64,000 bases of DNA from Diphasiastrum complanatum (Eukaryota; Streptophyta; Lycopodiopsida; Lycopodiales; Lycopodiaceae): positions 36,656 through 100,655 of the forward strand of contig MU831849.1 of NCBI GenBank assembly GCA_029204225.1, read 5' to 3'. The position numbers and the translations under genes are program-made. Below the pieces are notes generated by a model. It ran no database searches. It had not been told where the DNA came from and saw nothing but the letters and a program-made list of their open reading frames with translations. Below, piece after piece: positions 20,516-32,718 of the stretch (positions are counted from its first letter, which is position 1; each line of letters begins with the position of its first letter).

Positions 20516-22889
20516 TTACAAGATTGGAAAATTTATACTTGCTGGTGGCTGGCTAGCTGGCATGGTCATATCCAGGAAAACCTGCAGCCTTCGGCGGTAT
20601 TTCCTCTCAAGATCCATTGAAGATGTCTGTGAGGCGAGAAGCAGATCGCTTGACAGGCTCTGTAGATCGTTGTCTACGGTCTTCGCAGTGATACCCACTG
20701 AAATGGGTTGCGGGAATGCCATATCTGCGTCAGAAGTATCAACAAATCCAAGATCTTCCAAGCTTTTTTTGGTCATCTCCTCCATCACGTCCTCAACAAG
20801 AGCGGTGCTAGTCATACCTCCAGTTGAATTAGTCCCACCGACTGCATTAATAGGAAAACTGGTATTGCTGGAGTCGAAAGTGAGAATCCTTCTTGGTGAT
20901 GGTTTGTTTTCCTGGAGTGTTGAGGCTCTCCAGTGCTCTGGTTTTACTGGGAGCGTTTTGGAGTTACCTTTTGAAAGCCCTGACAGAACAAGAGGAGATG
21001 CGTTGGCTGCTTTGACCGAGTAGTTGTTTGTCCTGTCAAAAGCCAGAGGTAGCCTTTCTTGGTTGTCTCGAAATCCTGTTGCCGTTGCTGAGTGAGAGAA
21101 AACATTATTATCCGTTTTTGATTGCAGTGTGGACTTTGGCATAGCGTGCAAGGTGAAGGGAGAAGCCTCAGTGAGGTCATGGCTATTTTGTTGCTGCAAC
21201 GGAGGACATCGAGCAGTGTGAGAAATCTGATTCTGATCTTCCCACTTCTCTTTACGCACGTTCTCCAGTTTATGCTTTAGCGTATCTCGATTCCAATGTA
21301 TCTGCGGCTCTTGAACCGGATTAACATTTCCTTGTATGTTGTTGGTATTGATGTTTTCATCTGCAGAGGCGTTGTCTCCTTCTTCATCATCCCAGGCATC
21401 GACGTAAGTCGAGAACATGGAATGATCCAAAGTAGAAGATTGGATAGAATTTGAAGGAAACGGTACATCGTGGTTTTTAAGGTTCAGATGACGTTCGAGG
21501 GGAATCTGCACAGGCAACCCGGAGAGCGAGGACCAAGCAAGGGACGAATTGGTTTGTAGAGAATCGACGGCTGAATTGCTGGAATTTTCCATCTCGAGCA
21601 GCATCTGCTGAGCGCGTTCATAGGACTTCAGATGGGAGTCCGATCCCCAGCGGCTGTCTGAGCAGGCCGGAGTGACACTTTGCAACATGGCTTTTGCCTC
21701 TTCTAGCCTGCCTTGTTTCATGAGACAAATCCCTAGGTTGCACACTTTATTGTTGTCGGGCTCGATTGACAATGCTTTCCTGCAAAAACGAGCAAAGATG
21801 TATCAGCCGAAGGACTAAAGCACATTTCAAAGACAATACATTCCCAGGAAGAGATGGAACAGATCATGTTTTATCGACCATATATACCTGTAAACTGCTT
21901 CTGCAGCCTCGTAGTTTGCTTGTTGCATATAGGCCCATCCTAGGTTCCCCTGTACATAAAGAAACCAGAATTATGATAAAAACACCGGTTAAAAATCTCG
22001 TTAAAAGCAACTGAAAGTATCGAAAAGAAACAAAAAGAAACAAACACGTTGAATCTGATAAATTACCAGGAGACGAGTGGCTTCCTGCTCGATAGATACT
22101 TGAAACTTTTTGCCTTGGGAGCGAGCTGTCTTAGTTCGCTTGCCATTGAATGCCAATCCCTGGTGAATAAGGTTCAGCTTGTGCTTGAGCAAAGCTATTT
22201 GATCATCCAATCGTCCGCACCTCTGTAATAATCAATTGAACAAGTGAATAAGTCAAATATCATATACATCGAAGATCTTTGCTGTAATACAACCATTTCA
22301 ACCATAAAATGTAACTCTTCACGAACATGTGCGTAGCGCCAGTGTTCTTAGTTTCTACCTTGTACAAGTCAAGTAAGACATTATCCAGCGATTCCTGTGC
22401 TTGATCAGAGCAGCGACTGCGAAGAGACTTAATAGCTTCTATGGCTTCTTCTGGTCGGTTCTGCTGCTTCATGACAATGGCCATGTCTTTTAGTGCACTG
22501 TCCACCCTATCTCCCGCGTTGATGGCAGCCCAAAACAAGGCAATAGCCTTCTCCGGATCCTTATCCACCAGCTACCAGCAACAAACAAATCCGTTTAGCA
22601 GATCACGACGAAAATTCAATCGCATAAAAACTGGACAACCGATACTGCTTTCTTGTTCGCTGCCTGATAGTTGATGTAAAGGGAGAGTGATGATTCTAAC
22701 CTGAACGTGTTTTGCCTTCACGTATGGAGAATCCCCGACAGGTACTTTGTGTATGACGTGAAACGCATCTGGACGAGACGAAATTCTTTTCGGGATGAGA
22801 GGTTTCAAAGGAGAACATGGTGCAGACTTTGAAATTCTTTGTCCGATCGAAAGCTGCCCTGGAGCAAGAAGGTGTTGATCGTTCCACAT
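20516..22889 (-). CDS. TDM1-like: MS5/TDM1/POLLENLESS3-family TPR protein, five exons
   Basis: Exons, read on the minus strand: 22889-22701, 22571-22359, 22222-22067, 21949-21888 and 21779-20516. All introns are GT-AG; junctions are phase 0 except the last (phase 2). The product is 627 aa. The N-terminus has the family's ISKSAPCSP and FHVIHKVPVGDSPYVKAKH blocks (residues 18-61). Then come DPEKAIALFWAAINAGDRVD and ALKDMAIVMKQ (exon 2), GRLDDQIALLKHKL (exon 3), and the TPR helices GNLGWAYMQQANYEAAEAVY and CNLGICLMKQGRLEEAKAML (about 187-240). The long serine/asparagine-rich C-terminal half (about 270-590) is probably disordered, ending in RRRLQVFLDMTMP. In Arabidopsis, relatives act in meiotic exit (TDM1/MS5) or sulfur-starvation responses (SDI1); which role applies cannot be read here. 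I chose ATG 22889 because MWNDQH precedes the conserved block; an in-frame ATG at 22937 is the alternative. Confidence 0.9.
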
Positions 22890-23308
22890 TTTTTTCGCAG
22901 TGGTGCGAAATATCACGAGGAAAAGCTCAAGTGTCAATTTTGGCTGCTATCAAAAGAGTCTCCCTGCTTACAGGCTACCTCTTTGAAATGCCTTCCTGGT
23001 CTGCTATACATCGGTTGTCACCGTCGGCTCTGCTAATTCATTTCTACCGATATATTGTTGTGGATGAACTCTTCCAACTGGTTTGAGCTGAAGACTCAAC
23101 AAATTCACTGTAGGAATTGGGATTTCGAACGAATGCCAAAGGAATTCAACGAAATGGGATTGAAAGAGATGGGTTTTGATTGCCAATTTACGGCTGCAAT
23201 TGCAACAAGGCAGAAAATTGGTTTGAGAGGCGGTTCAAATGAAGAATTCTGCAGATTGTTTCTGAATATGCAACCTGTGAATCTAGGTATGTACAAAAAT
23301 TCTGTCTC

Positions 23309-23363
<55 letters not shown>

Positions 23364-24932
23364 AGTCCTTTCAGCCCAATTGCCTTTGTTGCAAGATCCT
23401 TGAAGTGGATCGTCACACAAAATTCCTGAGATGGGGATCAATTTCCACACCCACCAATGCTTAATCTCCTTTGAGAAGCAAATTAGTAACCAAAATTACT
23501 TAGTAGAACAGAAAGGCCTGATGATCCCAGAGCTAGCCGTTTGCGAGACCAACGGTAAAAATCTCCTCCTCCTCCTATTATGCTTCTTGGTTTCCAAGGG
23601 GCAGAAGTGGCACACAGATCTAGTCCAAGATGAGATCGCACCGTTGATACAAGAGGGTTGGGAAAATCCCAACCGTGGGAGTTTATGGGAGGCCGTTAAC
23701 ACTATAAGATGAGCATAAAAGGAGAGCTATTAGTCGGAATAGAGGTATGATTGTTTTCCTTTGCTTCTTCTTCACATCATCAATGAGGGAGAGAAAGAGT
23801 GTGGTTTGGCCAATTTATGCATATCACATGCTATGTATTGTATGCCCCCTTTGTCTTAGGGATTGACAGATTTGATATATATGTGGCCCCTCCATTTCAG
23901 AAATTAGTGGTATGCTTACATGTTGAGTTTGACAACATCATAAAGTGCTACATCCTTGATGATCTTAAACACAGTATATTATTTTTATTAAAAATCAGCC
24001 ATGTAAATGGGCACATAAGAGAAAAATAACATTTCTATATGTCAAAACTAAGATGAAGTGACAAGATCTTTTTGTATACTATTAGCATACATATGAATTT
24101 TTTATGATCTATTTAGGAGCTTTCAAACCAAGGGCCTCAAAACATAGCAAATAATACTATATAGTGCTAAAACCTTAAAATCTATTCTATGTAGAATGCA
24201 AGAGGTCTTGCGAGCATATAGATTTTTTTAGAAGTAACAATCAAAACATTGACAAAAATATCGCCTTGTTATTTTATCATTTGTCTTCAATGGGGCCAAT
24301 CTATTCACGAAATTTAAGCATGTTTCATGAAATCACATCCACCACACGATCAATTGAATAGTTTACCTTGATTATGTTGTCTATGCGCTTGCCATTTTGA
24401 GCAATTTGAGGCCAAAAAATCTTAAAAGCATGGTAGAAGCAAGAACCTTTGTCTATCATTTTATTCAACCATCAACGATACAACTTCTTGCAATAGATTC
24501 CTTCAATTACAAGTACTCATGAGATAGTTCTTTGAAATTAGATATTTTGGATTCACTCATGCTATCGTGCGTGTAATCATATAATTTAATTGTATGCATT
24601 TAATTCACATTATATGCTAGCATTTTAATAAGCTACATGATAGTTGATGTCCATCGCTACATTAAAGAAGAAAAAGTTCTCAAATCAAATCATACATGAC
24701 TAGGTGGTTGAAATTTCATTTGGGGACTCTTATTATCCAATGTAATATTCAACATTGATATTTATCAAGGCTTAATTTTTGGGCAAGACTTTTCCAGCAC
24801 ATAGTAAACTTGATGGTGTTGCATTTCTAGACATAATCCTTGCTATAAATGGTTGTACCAGCATAGAGAAACTAATGATGATGTTCTCTTTTGGTGTGGA
24901 GAACCTTTCTTCTTCTATTGTATGTCTATCTC
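22890..24932. other. Upstream region of the TPR gene and intergenic DNA
   Basis: This is the 5' flank of the minus-strand TPR gene and should hold its promoter and 5' UTR. I do not see a clear TATA box that I would defend. It contains a GA microsatellite, and no other gene or transposon end was recognised. Confidence 0.5.
23312..23356. repeat. (GA)n microsatellite
   Basis: An uninterrupted GA run of about 22 units lies about 420 bp upstream of the TPR gene start, reading as (CT)n on the gene's strand. Open frames across it are artefacts of the repeat. Confidence 0.95.
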
Positions 24933-25792
24933 TGTTAGATTATTCTCCTAGTTATCGAATAATCAATCTTTAATCTTCATCCACTCTATTATCTAGTTCT
25001 ACAGTTTTATATCTGTTTTTCCACAATCTGAAGAAATACTCGGGAATCGCTAACAGGTGGATCCGACAAATCGGACATAGTCCGAACTATAGAATGAAAG
25101 ACAATTATTGTTCCAATTGAATTGAAGCTACAAACTTGCCCTAACTGATTAGCAAGTAAATTTTCGGGAAATCCTGACTGGATGGATGCCAGCTCACTAT
25201 GGCCAACTGGCTATTGCGATCTACGACCTAATAGTTGTCCTATTGGACGTGCGTCAATTGCTTGGTATAAATCGTTGATCATCAAACACAAAAAAAAAAA
25301 CTCTTGCTCAACTTTCTAGCTTAGCTTTTCTTTCAGAGTTCATTAGAGTATTGCTACTCGCCCTTACTGCTTATCAGCGGAAACGCAATCGAACAGAGTT
25401 TCAGTTACTCTGAGATAGCTTAAAGTACGCGATTTCTATCCGCAATTGACTTGTGCTCATCATCATCTGATTTTGTACATGCTACATGCTGAATCAATCT
25501 ACTCCTTTTTATGCGTTCAGTATTATGTCAGAATGTATGCATCTCTGTGATTGTTTTGTAATTGATAATCTTGTCTGCTAATTCAATACTTCATTGTTTG
25601 GCTTCATAATCACTTTAGTGCTAGCGATTTCAAAATTAATTCCTAAAAGATTGAACGTGACTTTTGTCATTATGTTTTGTTCAATATTGATAGGCGTAGG
25701 CATGCATTAGGAAAGAAGGCTTTATTATGCTGCACTCGATAAGTCGTTCATAACCTTCGACTTGTCGTTATTGCTATTACCTCTTTCCAACA
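24933..25792 (+). repeat. Candidate Copia C 5' LTR
   Basis: It starts TGTTAGATTATTC and ends CCAACA immediately before TGGTATCAGAGCG. The end is well supported by the primer site. The start is inferred from the TGTTAGAT opening shared with Copia B and cannot be confirmed, because no second LTR is present. Confidence 0.5.
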
Positions 25793-26029
25793 TGGTATCA
25801 GAGCGTATTATTTAATATGCTAGTACCTTCATGATATCATAGCGGTCTATAATACCAGAGCCCTAATACTTGATATATTTCACGATATCATTAGATACTT
25901 TTTCACAGTATCATATTCTTCAATTTGTGGTATCAAATTTCAGTATTAGATAATTGATTTCCAATTGTAGCACGCAACATGACATCTCTCTCTTAACGTC
26001 ATCGATTTGTCGACAGACTAAAGTTCCAG

Positions 26030-27000
26030 ATGGATTCTCAAAGTAAAGTTGGTCTTATCGTAGACAAGCTGAATGGATCCAACTACTACTTGTGGAAATT
26101 TAAGATCTACTACTTGTGGAAATTTAAGATGAAGACCTTGCTAATCGCCAACGAGTTGTGGGATGTTGTCACCAGTACAGAAGTGAAGCTTAAAGACACC
26201 ACAACCGACTCAAAGTGAAAATCAAAGGATGGTACAACTTTCGCACTTATTATTCTCAATATATCAGACACTCAGATTGGCCACATATTCGAAGCTCAAA
26301 CTTCAAAAGAATTATGAGACATCTTGAGTCCACTATATGATGTGAGAGACTTAACTTCTAAGTTACATCTACGAAGGAAATTTTTCACACTCAAGATGTC
26401 GAATGGTGATTCACTTCAGAACCACATTAACCAGTTTAAGAATCTCTTGCAACAAATGGCCGCTGTCGGATCGTTCATAGATGATCAAGACACAATTATG
26501 ACATTGCTTTCAATCTTGCCCTCCACATATGAGAACTGGGTGATGATCATATCGACACACTCAAATTTAACTCTCAATAGAGTTATCTATATTGTTGCAA
26601 GAAGATAATCGAAGAAGTCAAGATGCTTCGTTGACTTCATCATCTCAAGCTCTATATGTCAACAAAGGCTCAAAATGATAGAAGCTAAAAAGCTCTAAGC
26701 AATCCGCATCCAATAAAAAATCAACGCAAAGTCAAGAACAATTATCAAATCACAGTCGAAAAAGAAGATGTTCTGTAAGTATTGCAAGCGCACTAATAAT
26801 GAGATCCAAGATTGCAGGGTGCTCAAAGCAAAGAATGCCAGCAAGTCACCAGATCAACAGGCGAATGCAATCACAACATCTCCATATCTCGACATGGACG
26901 AAGGAGCATTTATGGTTAAAGACCAAAAGACACTATTGGATAATTCTTGGTTTTTGGATTCTGGAGCTATTCAACATATGACCTGTCGATGCAACGCTTC
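26030..27000 (+). pseudogene. Copia C gag-protease remnant
   Basis: ATG 26030 opens a UBN2 gag (VDKLNGSNYYLWKFK). It contains an in-frame duplication in which YYLWKFK occurs twice in 16 residues. Stops interrupt it at about 26216 and 26312. Gag resumes (DVRDLTSKLHLRRKFFTLKM, HINQFKNLLQQMAAV, PSTYENWVMI) to a stop near 26608. A zinc-knuckle segment (CKYCKRTNNEIQDC, 26768 onward, with the usual His replaced by Glu/Ile sequence) leads to the protease motif LDSGAIQHMTC before homology is lost. Confidence 0.8.
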
Positions 27001-27348
27001 CATAAAGCTAAATTATGTATTCAAGGTAATTTGTGCATGGCTAGGGAATCAACTTAGTCGATCTAGCAACTTTGAAGCTATGATCAATCAAGTAGGATAG
27101 AATTCAAAAACTTTGAAGTTGGTCTGATTACTAAATTGATAGACTTAGTTTCATGCACCGAGGATTCCATGCTGCTGCTTTTTTTGCAACAAGCATTGAA
27201 GGTTAATCCACCTATCGAATCCCAGCATGGTATCAGAGCTCCTTCTCTGATTCCTAAAGATAGATCCAGAGCATATAGTGTAGGCAGTTGCTACTATTAT
27301 TTTCAGTCATATTAATATACTATCTGCATATACTCGTCTTGAAATTCC

Positions 27349-28807
27349 AAATGGATTCACAATCACAGTCTGCTCTAATGGTAGAAAAATTGGATGGTTC
27401 GAATTACCATTTATGGAACTTCAAAATAAGAGTAGTACTGATGGCCAAAGAACTGTGGGAAATAGTCGCTCGTCATATCAGAAACGCCCAATCATTGAAA
27501 GAAGCTTGGGATATATTGAGTACATTATATGAAGTGAGAGATGTCACTTTGAAGCTGCATCTGAGGAGAAAATTCCTCTCTCTCAGAATGTCAGATGGCG
27601 ATTTTTTTCATAATCACATAAATGAATTTAAGACTCTAATGGATCAAATGACAACAATCAGTTCAGCAATTGAAGACTCTGATGTTGTAATGACCTTATT
27701 GTCAGGGTTACCATCTTCCTATGAAAATTGGGTGATGATGGTTTTCACACACTCATACATCACATTATCCAGAGTCATAATTATGTTGCTCTAGGAGGAA
27801 ACAAGAAGAGGTGGATCATCTTCATCCTCCATCAACGACTCACAAGCATTATTCTCAAATAAGGGCTCAAAGAAGCAACAGAAGAAGGAAGCTGTCAAAC
27901 AAAATGACGACAATCAAAAGCAGTCACAGAAGTCCCAAAATCAGTCACCTGCTCAAAACAACAAGAAAAGACTCTTCTGCAGGTAAATTATGAGATCCAA
28001 GACTATCAAGTCTTGACATTCAGTAACGACAATAAGAAGAAGAAGCCGGATCAGCAAGCTCATGCAGCCGACACCAAGCAAAAGATCGAAGATGATGATG
28101 AGCAGGAAGTCTTCATGGTGAGCCATCGCCATGTCGAACAGTCAGAGGAATGGTTCCTCAATTCTGGAGCAACACAACACATGACAAGCCATCAAGAGTG
28201 GTTTATCGACTATTCGGCCTATAGCACCAAGAAATTCATTCACCTCGGAGACAATAGCTCCCACATAATTGAAGGTGACGGTACTATTAGGATGAACTTT
28301 CAGAATGGAATGACGAAGCTTGTGCCAAATGTATTGTATGTCTCGAATCTAACAACATTATACTATCAGTCAGTCGAATCACAGATTTAGAACATAGGGT
28401 AGAGTTTCAGACATATTTTTGTCAAATTCTTGATAAGAGTAGGAGAGTTCTTGCACTCGAAAAGAGACAAGGATATCTCTATAGGCTTAGTCATTGTAAT
28501 GCTGTGACTGATGGTGCTTTAAGAAGTTCAACATATCTGAATAAAGAAGTGATTTGGCATTATAGACTTGGTCACCTTAACTATACATCAATAGGTAACA
28601 TGTCTAAACATTCTTCAGTTCTTGATTTAGACTGTAAAGTTGTCAATCCCCCTGTTTGCTCAAGTTGTATCAAAGGAAAGCAGGCAAGGAGGCCATTCAG
28701 GTCAAATCAAGAACACATTTCTAGATATCTATTAGACATTGTGCATACTGATATATGTGGCCCAATGCAGACACCATCGTTACTTGATGGAAAGTTCTTT
28801 ATTACTT
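27349..28807 (+). pseudogene. Copia D gag, protease and integrase N-terminus
   Basis: ATG 27349 begins MDSQSQSALMVEKLDGSNYH. The UBN2 gag is open to 27794, followed by a stop and a Gln/Lys-rich linker. The protease motif reads LNSGATQHMTSHQEW: the catalytic Asp of the usual DSGA is Asn here, which would inactivate it. After a further frame break come the pre-integrase and zinc-binding sequences HYRLGHLNYTSIGNM and CSSCIKGKQARRP, then DIVHTDICGPMQT of the integrase core. The frame ends where Gypsy E begins at 28808. Confidence 0.85.
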
Positions 28808-29554
28808 TGTTGGAGGGTTTGCGGATCCCAAGGCAACTCTAACCCTAGTTAATAAGTGAGAGGGATCTGGCACCCTGCGTGTGTAAGTCCAACCCAATGA
28901 TCACATAGTTATTTGATTGATTAGTTAAAAGTCAATAAAAGGACTTTAGGCCTTTTTGCGGGACTTTTAATGTCGCAGGGCCTAATTGTCAAGTTAGTGA
29001 ATAAAGTTGGGTCTCCCGCCAATTTTGATGGTTCCCACAATTTTTTTAAATTTGAATAAAAAGAGAGGCAAGACTGGACCAATAGGATTCAGAGGCCAGG
29101 GTCCTCCTCTCTACTATAAAAAGGGACCAACTCGAGTTATTCCTGATGTTCATTTCCTCATTTCAATAAAGCAGATTGGTCCTCTTTAGAAATGGATTGA
29201 TGAATGTCCTTGCTCTTCCTTTCTTTTCCTCCATTTCTCATGCTTTCTTTGGATTTTGCTAATTGTTGGATTTGATCATTATTGGGATTGCTATTTCTTA
29301 TGCTTTTTGTGAGAGAGAAAGGGAGAGAGAGAAGAGTAAGTTTCTATCATTGTTGTTGATTTAGGGTTAATGGATGTAGTGTTAATGCTTAGTGTTAATG
29401 GATGTTAGTGTTAGATCCTCCATTCATGTTGAAATCTGAACTATACTATCGCTCTCATGGGAACGAACCTACGCGTGACAACTAACTTCGTCTCTTTGAT
29501 GCTAAATTGACTAGATCTTGGATTCAAGTTAGGCAAGGAAAGAAACCCACTACA
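28808..29554 (+). repeat. Gypsy E 5' LTR
   Basis: 747 bp, TGTTGG...CTACA. A TATAAAAAGG box lies at 29115-29124, with transcription expected to start a few tens of bases downstream. It differs from the 3' copy by a run of about 26 bp plus scattered substitutions. Confidence 0.95.
29115..29124 (+). promoter_or_regulatory. Gypsy E LTR TATA box
   Basis: TATAAAAAGG, conserved in both LTR copies (the other at 44727-44736), in the mid-LTR position expected for a Pol II promoter. Confidence 0.75.
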
Positions 29555-29556
29555 AT

Positions 29557-29576
29557 TTTGGCGCCATTACCGGGGA
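29557..29576 (+). promoter_or_regulatory. Gypsy E primer-binding site
   Basis: TTGGCGCCATTACCGGGGAG starts two bases after the 5' LTR. It closely resembles the TGGCGCCGTTGCCGGGGA site of Tat/Athila-type plant Gypsy elements, with two changed bases in its core. Confidence 0.75.
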
Positions 29577-29889
29577 GCTACGCCAATTTTTCAGTTTGCA
29601 GCATGTTTTGGTTGAGGTTAGCTTGCATTAGGCATCTTGTCGTGGCATGAATAGTGTTAAAACTGCATTGTAGGGTTAGTTTGAGATTGATTTTGCTCGA
29701 TTTGAGTGGATTTGCTTGTTTGAAATCTAATCTGATTATTAAATAGGGAAAGCTATTCAGACCACCAATCTTAAGATCCATTTGGATCTGAGATATCAGA
29801 GAAAATAACAAAAATCGGTCAAATCTGTCAAATTTGGTCAAAAAGAGATAGAAAGCGTCATCAGAGCTCAGAACTCCTAAACAATACAG

Positions 29890-30385
29890 AAAAAGAACCT
29901 TCGCCCAATTCACTATGCTTAGATGTGATTCAGATCTATCTACTGCCAGGTCGGCGAAGAATAATACCAAAAATAGAAAGGTTTCCAGATGATCGGTTGT
30001 CATATTGTCATATTTTTGCCAAAAAAGTCACTTTTTTGCAAAATTACCAGTATTACTCTTGATCCTTCGCCAGAACCTTCGCCAAGTTTCCAGAATATTC
30101 TATTTATAGTACACTACTATTTTTGAGTTTGACGAAGATTCATCTTGGTTAGATCATAAAAAATCTTGATTTTTACCCTCGTCAGATTACAAAAATTGTA
30201 TTTTCTTGTGTTAGAAACCTTTGTTCGATTGTCCATAATTTTATCTGTGTCAGAACTTCCATCTGAAAAGTCGGCGAAGGTTATTTCCCAAGAAATTGCT
30301 AGAAAAGTGTTCAGAGAGTTTTTATCCCAAACTAGCACTGTTGAACCTTCGCCGAGACAACCTTCGCCTAGAGAACCTTCACCGG
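29890..30385. repeat. Dispersed CCTTCGCC motifs in the Gypsy E leader
   Basis: CCTTCGCC or its complement occurs at about 29898, 30064, 30076, 30273 (reverse), 30346 and 30361, with near copies at 29952 and 30376. A second set lies in the 3' non-coding part of the same element (42680-42980). Confidence 0.8.
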
Positions 30386-30636
30386 TCCTATTTTTAGTTT
30401 CTGATTTTCCAGATCAAGTCTCTGTCAAAATTTGGATCAAATCTGATATATTCTAAATTAGACTCTGAAAGATTTATCATTTTTGAGAAGTATCGATTGA
30501 TCGAATTTTGGGTAGGTTTTCATCATATAGAATCAGATTCTTGAAAAGTGGAATAGAGCTAGCAGATCTAATATGAGATAGGTTTTTGGAAAAATCTATA
30601 TCCAATCACATTATCGATTTGATCTAAGTTTGTAAG

Positions 30637-32260
30637 ATGGCTGCCCCTGGAGCTGCTTCTGGAGGTGCTCCACAGGAGGTCAATCCAATTATTGTTAGAA
30701 GAGCACCCCGATTGGATCTACCCAAATATAATGGATTTGACAGATCCAGTTAGATTTTTTCAGATCTATGTTGAATCCTGTGAGATCTATGGTGAGATCT
30801 ATCCTCAAGATAAACTTAAGTTGTTTCCTATGGCCTTAACAGACGCAACACAAGAGTGGTACTATAACCAAGATGAAACTGAGCGTACAGATTGGGAGGT
30901 TGTTAAACGAGCCCTTATCACACGGTTCAAACTGCGGAAGTTTATGGAAGACCCTTTCCTACTTTTAGATAAAATTAAAATGGGAAAGCGGGAAATGGTT
31001 CGAGATTACATCGAAAGGGTGAAACGTCTTTGATCTGAATGTGAGCCTGAGCTGATTAATGAAAATGCCATGATTATGTGGTTTTTGTCAAGTCTACCTA
31101 AACGGATCAGACGTGAACTGAAACGTGATAATGAGTTTTTCTTTTGCAAAATGCGATGGATGATGCAATTCGGGAGGAGGATGAAGATTCAAATGATGAG
31201 CCGAATGTCAGTATGTTGCCTTATACAGCAGGGCAGACTACTACGACATCCACTACTATTGCATCAACGAATGTCAATGCTACTGCAGAAATGATGCTCA
31301 ATGAGTTCGAGAAACTTGGGAAGACCCATCAGAAACAGATGGAAAAGTTGCAGTTGCAATTTGATGAGAAGATCAAAGCATTGGAAAATTTCCACAGAGA
31401 AGCGAACAAGGAACATGAGAAGTTTGCAAAGACTTTTCCTACCACGGAAAATGTTTGGTGTTCTATTTGTACAGAAAATCACACAGTGAACGAGTGTCTT
31501 CAATTGAAAAAACGAATGAAAATCAGTGTTTGCTATCTGTGTAATTCACCTTACCATAAGACTACCTTTTGCAACTTCAACCCTTGGATAATTCAACAAC
31601 GGTATGCCCAGATGGGATATCGAATCCACAATATGGAGGCAATCCAACAGCAAGACTATGACAATCTACTCTTGGATACCCGGATCGTCTAGCTTTGCCT
31701 GTCCCACCAAAACACTCCGCTCCTCCTGCCAATTTGATGGAACCAGAACCTTACGGAAGTGCTGAGCAATGGAGCTATGGTAATGATCAGGAAGGTAGAT
31801 CTTCAGAATAGTATGCCATTTATGCTGCTGCTCAACAACAAGCCTCGAGAAATTGGGCCAGAGCACCACTTGGATGCTTTGCATGTGGAGAAAATCACAG
31901 AGTTGCAGAATGTCCAAATAAAGGAAAATTTTACCATTCTGTCGTGATTGTGGATATGGGCATTGCTATAAAGACTGTCCAGCAAGACCAAAGCCACCAC
32001 CGGCTACAGCACCTGTAAATTTGATAACAATCAAGCAAGGATCGATAGCTCATAATAAACCAAGTGCACCCTTGATGGTGGTCACTAGAGCACAAAAGCC
32101 AAAAGAACCAGTAGTGGATTCAGTACCTGCTGATTCTATACCATTGAACGATACACCAACAGCATCGGAAGTCTATCCAAATCTTAATGCAGAAAAACAA
32201 AGATATCAGGATATGAGACAGTGGAGCAAGAAGAAGAGGAACTTGAAGCTGCTAAAGTAA
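30637..32260 (+). pseudogene. Gypsy E gag
   Basis: ATG 30637 gives MAAPGAASGGAPQEVNP and RAPRLDLPKYNGF, then shifts frame. The retrotransposon gag domain (FFQIYVESCEIYGEIYPQD, LFPMALTDATQEWYY) is in 30665-31033, followed by a stop and more frameshifts. A helical Gln/Lys-rich stretch (EKLGKTHQKQMEKLQLQFDE) precedes zinc-knuckle-like clusters: CSICTENHTVNEC, CYLCNSPYHKTTFC, and, in other frames around 31870-31985, CFACGENHRVAEC and CRDCGYGHCYKDC. Four Cys/His clusters in one gag is more than the usual one or two. Confidence 0.8.
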
Positions 32261-32718
32261 CAGTTGAAGTTCGGTCTTCACCATTGCAGCCTCCAAAAAA
32301 TTTACGTATGGATATGAATGATCAATTACATCATCACAAAGAACCCTTCAAGATGACTGAACCTGAAGCACCACATACAAAATTACTCATGAATATTTTG
32401 TCTAGCAAGATCAATATTTCATTGGGAGAGTTCCTAAAGTTGGTGCCAAAAGCAAAAGAAATCTTAGCGCAAAAGTTAGCTCAAGAAGAATTAGAAGACC
32501 ATCAGGAGCCTCTTTTTTGTGCTGGATTTGAAGAATCTAACGATGTACTCCATGTTGGAGCCGCTTGGGAAAGTGAACAAAAGAATATCACTCTGCCGAT
32601 ACAACATAGACAATTTTCTAAAGAAGTAGCTGTGATAGACGGCGGTTCAGGAGTTAACCTGATTTCTACAAAGCTACGTACAAAATGGGGCCTTACAAAG
32701 ATTAAGCCTGCTACTTTT
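32221..32718 (+). pseudogene. Gypsy E protease, first half (cut by Copia F)
   Basis: The frame 32221-32718 carries an acidic linker and then the retropepsin-like motif AVIDGGSGVNLIS, with DGGS instead of the common DTGA/DSGA. It ends in LTKIKPATF at the Copia F insertion and resumes at 38576 with VIKLADQTTV. The homologous region of Gypsy G (47700-47830) is uninterrupted and shows the same order. Confidence 0.8.

Larger units (their letters stand above)
24933..27150 (+). mobile_element. Truncated Ty1/Copia element C (5' LTR, gag, protease start)
   Basis: A candidate LTR (24933-25792) is followed by the primer site TGGTATCAGAGCG and a broken gag. Similarity ends shortly after the protease active site, near 27000. 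There is no integrase, reverse transcriptase or 3' LTR; the next Copia (D) starts about 200 bp further on. The boundary at 27150 is approximate. Confidence 0.75.

Noticed and set aside
23105-23429. Frames across the GA repeat
   Set aside because: They are kept open by the (GA)n microsatellite, which encodes Arg-Glu or Leu-Ser runs.
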